Positions 5,174 to 6,723 of a stretch of DNA of 6,723 bases are shown here, piece after piece. The DNA comes from Deltaproteobacteria bacterium. GTDB lineage: Bacteria > Desulfobacterota > Desulfobacteria > Desulfobacterales > JAFDFH01. The notes under the pieces are model-generated. The model ran no database searches and was not told where the DNA came from. It was given only the letters and a program-made list of their open reading frames with translations. Each line of letters begins with the position of its first letter. Position 1 is the stretch's first letter. Made by a program: the position numbers and the translations under genes. The DNA lies in assembly GCA_019309945.1 (NCBI GenBank), contig JAFDFH010000137.1, positions 1 to 6,723 on the forward strand, in the 5' to 3' direction.

Positions 5174-6723
5174 ATGGGCAGAAAAGGAAAAGTATTAATT
5201 ACCGAAGGTGGGCCTCTCGATTTAAGCGCTTACAGTTGGGATGACCATCTGTTTTCAGATATCCTCGTAAAGGAGAATCCCATTAATGCGACCCAGGCGA
5301 TGGATATTAGTCGATTCCTGCGTGAAGAAATTACCAATATGGGCCTCCAGACCATTACACTCCCCGTTATCGAAAAGTTGATCGAGGCCAAGTTTCTGGA
5401 ATATGGTCTTACCAAAACCTCTCCGATTCGGCTGGACAAGTCTATCTTTAAAAAAAATGGGCTGGATCTTTCTGAGAACGCCAAGACGGTTTTAGAAAGG
5501 AGATATTTAAAAAAGGATGAGAAAGGTAAGGTTGTCGAAGCCCCTGGACAAATGTTCAGAAGAGTGGCCCATCATATTGCAAAGGCGGAAAAGAAGTATG
5601 GGGATGCGTCCCATGGGAAAAAAATCGAAGAGATCTTCTACAAGATGATGACCGAGTTTAAATTTTTGCCAAATTCCCCCACATTAATGAATGCGGGGCG
5701 CAGGCTCGGACAATTGGCGGCCTGCTTTGTCCTGCCCATTGAAGATAGCATGGATGGGATTTTTGATTCCTTAAAACACGCCGCGCTGATCCATAAATCA
5801 GGCGGCGGAACCGGCTTTTCTTTTTCTCGTCTGAGGGCGAAAAACAGCAGGGTGGGAACCACCGGGGGGGTGGCTTCAGGTCCGGTTTCTTTCATGAAGA
5901 TTTTTAACACGGCCACAGAGCAGGTTAAACAGGGAGGCACCCGTCGGGGAGCCAATATGGGTATCTTGCGAGTGGATCATCCGGATATCATGGAGTTCGT
6001 TTATTGTAAAAGGGATAACAAGGAACTGAATAATTTCAACATTTCGGTTGGCATCACGGATGCTTTTATGGAAGCCATGGACAACGAGCGTACTTATGAT
6101 TTGATTGATCCCAGCGAGAAGAAAAAAATTGAAGAATTAAGCGCCGCCGAAGTGTATCGCGCCCTGGTCAACCTTGCGTGGGAAACCGGGGATCCGGGCG
6201 TCGTATTTCTAGACAGAATAAATAAGGATAATCCGACCCCTGAGTTAGGTGAAATCGAGAGTACCAATCCATGCGGTGAACAACCGCTGCTTCCCATGGA
6301 GGCATGCAACCTTGGATCCATCAATCTGGCCAAATTTGTAATTGAAAACAAAGGAACCCCGGCGATCCAATACGAGGACTTAAAAGAGATCGTCTGGTCC
6401 TCGGTTCGCTTTTTAGATGACACCATCGATATGTCTAAATATCCGATTCCAGAAATTAATCACATGGCAAAATCGAACCGTAAAATAGGCCTTGGCGTGA
6501 TGGGATTTGCGGATATGCTATATCAGTTAATGGTTCCATACAACAGTGCGCGCGCTCTTGAGATCGCCGAAGAAGTGATGGGGTTTATACAAAAAGAATC
6601 CCATGCGGCATCCAAATATCTGGCGGCTGAGAGAGGCGTTTTTGAAAATTTCGATAAAAGCATTTTCAAAGATCAGGACGGCTGCACATACAGAAATGCA
6701 ACGACAACCACAATTGCACCAAC
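5174..6723 (+). CDS. nrdJ: adenosylcobalamin-dependent (class II) ribonucleotide reductase, 3' end outside the window
   Basis: The frame starts at an ATG with AGGAG seven bases upstream (5162-5166) and stays open to the window edge: 516 full codons. By family the cytosolic enzyme reduces ribonucleotides to deoxyribonucleotides using a radical generated from adenosylcobalamin, without oxygen. Visible landmarks are the N-terminal reductase domain (about 97-185, with AKTVLERRYL and PNSPTLMNAG), the redox cysteine C184, the GGGTGFSFSRLR segment (210-221), the active-site triad N365/C367/E369 in STNPCGEQ with C367 as thiyl-radical cysteine, and the second redox cysteine C378 eleven residues later, the same spacing as in the Thermotoga maritima class II enzyme as I recall it. 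The first ~95 residues resemble at most a degenerate ATP-cone. A class I or III enzyme is unlikely: the motifs and order fit NrdJ, and no glycyl-radical hallmarks are seen. The missing C-terminus should carry the tail cysteines. It appears to be its own transcription unit. Confidence 0.93.
   Translation, partial: MGRKGKVLITEGGPLDLSAYSWDDHLFSDILVKENPINATQAMDISRFLREEITNMGLQTITLPVIEKLIEAKFLEYGLTKTSPIRLDKSIFKKNGLDLSENAKTVLERRYLKKDEKGKVVEAPGQMFRRVAHHIAKAEKKYGDASHGKKIEEIFYKMMTEFKFLPNSPTLMNAGRRLGQLAACFVLPIEDSMDGIFDSLKHAALIHKSGGGTGFSFSRLRAKNSRVGTTGGVASGPVSFMKIFNTATEQVKQGGTRRGANMGILRVDHPDIMEFVYCKRDNKELNNFNISVGITDAFMEAMDNERTYDLIDPSEKKKIEELSAAEVYRALVNLAWETGDPGVVFLDRINKDNPTPELGEIESTNPCGEQPLLPMEACNLGSINLAKFVIENKGTPAIQYEDLKEIVWSSVRFLDDTIDMSKYPIPEINHMAKSNRKIGLGVMGFADMLYQLMVPYNSARALEIAEEVMGFIQKESHAASKYLAAERGVFENFDKSIFKDQDGCTYRNATTTTIAP

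Noticed and set aside
5638..6426. Minus-strand open frames opposite nrdJ
   Set aside because: They are antisense to a strongly conserved reductase sequence and resemble no known protein.

Overview
The window looks like a chromosomal stretch from a strictly anaerobic Desulfobacterota-type bacterium (sulfate-reducer-like). The reasons are the style of the two-component genes, the sigma-54 activator with its C-terminal Fis-type helix-turn-helix, a cobalamin-dependent class II ribonucleotide reductase, and AT-rich spacers full of short palindromic repeats resembling ones I remember from such genomes. The assignment is inference; no marker gene is present.

Layout. (1) Positions 2-976 hold the 3' part of a PAS-sensor histidine kinase gene, followed after one base by a complete NtrC-class sigma-54-dependent response regulator (978-2405). 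(2) The 737-bp spacer 2406-3142 holds a 125-bp imperfect palindrome just after the regulator stop, an inverted copy of a ~150-bp MITE-like repeat, a perfect 12-bp dyad, and a good sigma-54 promoter with the diagnostic GG-N10-GC spacing. (3) Positions 3143-4423 encode an unusual protein with a receiver domain at each end. The middle has a duplicated 'PF..D-[ED]-V...TG..Y' motif surrounding four cysteines. (4) The 750-bp spacer 4424-5173 holds a strong hairpin, two direct copies of the MITE-like repeat and a plausible sigma-70 promoter. (5) From 5174 to the window end runs the 5' two-thirds or so of a class II ribonucleotide reductase (nrdJ), with its thiyl-radical and redox cysteines visible.

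How it may work together (inference). The kinase senses an unknown signal, possibly through a Cys/His-rich PAS domain. It phosphorylates Asp57 of the NtrC-like regulator. That regulator could bind the 12-bp dyad and open the sigma-54 promoter about 135 bp downstream, driving the dual-receiver Cys-rich protein. That protein has no DNA-binding domain, so it could feed back as a phosphate sink, relay or adaptor. The whole dyad-promoter-gene unit lies between two inverted copies of the MITE-like repeat, so it could invert or move as a block. The reductase gene appears to be a separate housekeeping transcription unit.
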